From Candidatus Dormiibacterota bacterium (lineage in GTDB: Bacteria > Chloroflexota > Dormibacteria > UBA8260): a stretch of 14,654 bases of DNA. The translations under genes and the position numbers were made by a program. The notes beneath the pieces were generated by a model. The model had not been told where the DNA came from, made no database searches, and was given only the letters and a program-made list of their open reading frames with translations. Location: assembly GCA_955652455.1 (NCBI GenBank), contig CATPBU010000205.1:1-14654 (forward strand). The letters are read 5' to 3'. Shown one piece after another: positions 13,417-14,654 of this stretch (positions within the stretch are counted from its first letter, which is position 1; each line of letters begins with the position of its first letter).

Positions 13417-14654
13417 TCAGCGCAGGCGGTAGACGACCACCGTGGCGGATGGAGGCAGAGGTGGGCCGCCGAGGGCGAGCGAGGCCGCCGGCGTCAGCTC
13501 CTCGAAGAGTTGTTGAGCATTGGTGGGCGCGGGATCAGCGCCGCTCAGGACGGCAATCGCGCCCGGCTCGGATGGTGGGTTGGCCGGGTCGAAGAGGGAC
13601 AGGTGTAATTCAGCGAGAAGCGGGGAGCCGGAGTCAGCCACGAAGGTCTGCGGCGGCGGCGGGCGGAGGGCGAACGCGGCCTGGATGTATGGCTGGTCGA
13701 GGTTGACGGAGAGCAGCACCTGCCGGCCACCGCTCAGGGCTGCGGCTCGCGTGATGGCGTCGACCTCCCCGTAGTCAAACGCGGGGGCCGAACGCGCAGG
13801 CCAGGCGACGTACATGTCGATGGTGAAGAGCGCTCCCTGGACGGCGAGCGCCAGAGCGACCACCGCGTACGCGTAGCGCCGCCATGATGCGGCGTGCTCC
13901 GCGACAAAGATCAGGCCCTCGACGCAAAGGACAAGCAACAGCGGCACCATCACTGCCGCGCGCACCGCGTGTGGGACACTCTCACTGGTGAGTGCGGCGC
14001 TGACGGGCGCGACGAGCAGACCCAACACCGCGAAGCGCACCAACGGCTGGTCGCGGCGACGCCATGCGGCCACCAGCCCGGCGAGAACCAGCGGCAACGC
14101 AATCCACAGGAGCATCCCCGAGAACTGGGTGTTGTGGCGCGGGTTGTGGTCACCGCTGACGAACAGGAAGTCGGGGCCGAAGTAGGTGAGATAGTTTCCG
14201 ATGAACCTGCCGGCAACGGTCAGGACGGGCGCCCCATCGGCCCATATGCTGATGGCGTTGAAACGCGCCGTGATCGCGCCCGGGTGCTGGGCGCTCCACC
14301 CCGCCAGCACGCCATAGGCGATCACCACGGGGACAAGGGTGATGATCCACACTCGCTTCTGGCGCCTCCAGTACATGCTGTACGCAATCACCAGTGCGAC
14401 ACTCAAGAGCAGCACCGTCACGCGGCCGGTGCTGTACGCGAACACCGCGATGCCGAGGAGCGTCCCCGCTGCGGCGTACCACGTGCAGCCTCCTGTGTCC
14501 TGCGCGATCGACAGGCAGAGCAGCGCAGCTGATATCGCCGCGACAACGGAGATCACCTCGAAGCCGACGCGGCTCTCGACGGTCAGCCACGGTGTGAGCG
14601 CTGCCAGCGCCAGCACCAGCGTCGTCAGCGGCAGTGAGTGGCTGCGCCGCCACG
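13417..14654 (-). CDS. GT-C membrane glycosyltransferase (ArnT/PMT-like), 5' end beyond the window
   Basis: About 412 codons of the C-terminal part are visible, and the frame is open to the right edge. A GTG at 14616 could be mistaken for the start. The reading before it (WRRSHSLPLTTLVLALAAL) continues a membrane helix, and LTPWLTVESRVGFEV matches an internal loop of glycosyltransferase-39/ArnT-type proteins, so the gene begins outside the window. Next comes a run of membrane helices, including the family-like segment GTLLGIAVFAYSTGRVTVLL and several more up to about 13800. A soluble C-terminal domain of about 125 residues ends in ATVVVYRLR. Such enzymes transfer sugars from a polyprenyl-phosphate donor on the outer face of the membrane. 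The catalytic Asp-rich loop of the first extracytoplasmic segment would lie off the window, so activity cannot be judged. Confidence 0.78.
   Translation of the reverse strand, partial: WRRSHSLPLTTLVLALAALTPWLTVESRVGFEVISVVAAISAALLCLSIAQDTGGCTWYAAAGTLLGIAVFAYSTGRVTVLLLSVALVIAYSMYWRRQKRVWIITLVPVVIAYGVLAGWSAQHPGAITARFNAISIWADGAPVLTVAGRFIGNYLTYFGPDFLFVSGDHNPRHNTQFSGMLLWIALPLVLAGLVAAWRRRDQPLVRFAVLGLLVAPVSAALTSESVPHAVRAAVMVPLLLVLCVEGLIFVAEHAASWRRYAYAVVALALAVQGALFTIDMYVAWPARSAPAFDYGEVDAITRAAALSGGRQVLLSVNLDQPYIQAAFALRPPPPQTFVADSGSPLLAELHLSLFDPANPPSEPGAIAVLSGADPAPTNAQQLFEELTPAASLALGGPPLPPSATVVVYRLR

Noticed and set aside
14614..14616. GTG at 14616 as the start of the right-edge membrane protein
   Set aside because: The frame is open to the window edge and the upstream residues continue a membrane helix; the segment LTPWLTVESR is internal in ArnT/PMT-like proteins.

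Overview
High-GC bacterial chromosome (roughly two thirds G+C by eye) with densely packed genes, frequent GTG/TTG starts, convergent overlaps and no visible mobile element, tRNA, rRNA or CRISPR array. The gene set is housekeeping and metabolic: glutamate dehydrogenase, cobalamin-dependent methionine synthase, IF-1, a thiolase and a threonine aldolase. A Lys/Arg/Ala-tailed histone-like protein and several apparently lineage-specific small proteins sit among them. This fits a free-living high-GC lineage of the Actinomycetota/Chloroflexota/Dormibacterota kind, but the sequence alone does not settle the phylum.

Layout, left to right. (1) Positions 1-338, minus: N-terminal part of a glutamate dehydrogenase. 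It is separated by a 320-bp divergent regulatory region from a basic, coiled-coil, histone-H1-like protein (659-1132, plus), which ends at a strong hairpin terminator. (2) Minus-strand pair: a membrane-anchored diguanylate cyclase (HAMP-GAF-GGDEF) whose 3' end overlaps the start of a PLP-dependent threonine aldolase. (3) Plus strand: an unrecognised protein with an internally duplicated domain, divergent from the cyclase. It is followed by a polytopic LPG-synthase-TM-type (flippase-like) protein translationally coupled to an SDR sugar-nucleotide epimerase. (4) Minus strand: infA, encoding an IF-1 with an unusual basic N-terminal extension and a TTG start, followed 7 bp later by a single-pass membrane protein whose 3' end runs 45 bp into the epimerase gene. 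(5) Plus strand: full-length metH (1191 aa), divergent from infA, with a perfect 8-bp inverted repeat over its likely -10 element. (6) Minus strand: a single-domain response regulator followed by a 95-residue four-cysteine protein that overlaps the metH 3' end. (7) Minus strand: a thiolase, and upstream of it the C-terminal part of a GT-C (ArnT/PMT-like) membrane glycosyltransferase that runs off the right edge.

How genes may work together. The flippase-like protein and epimerase probably form a small envelope-glycan or glycolipid unit. The cyclase would set local c-di-GMP. The response regulator and Cys4 protein look like a signalling pair of unknown output. I found no complete novel multi-gene system. 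The features most worth a second look are the extended IF-1 with its cluster of AT-rich rare codons, the response regulator/Cys4 pair, the duplicated-domain protein divergent from the cyclase, and the palindrome at the metH promoter.
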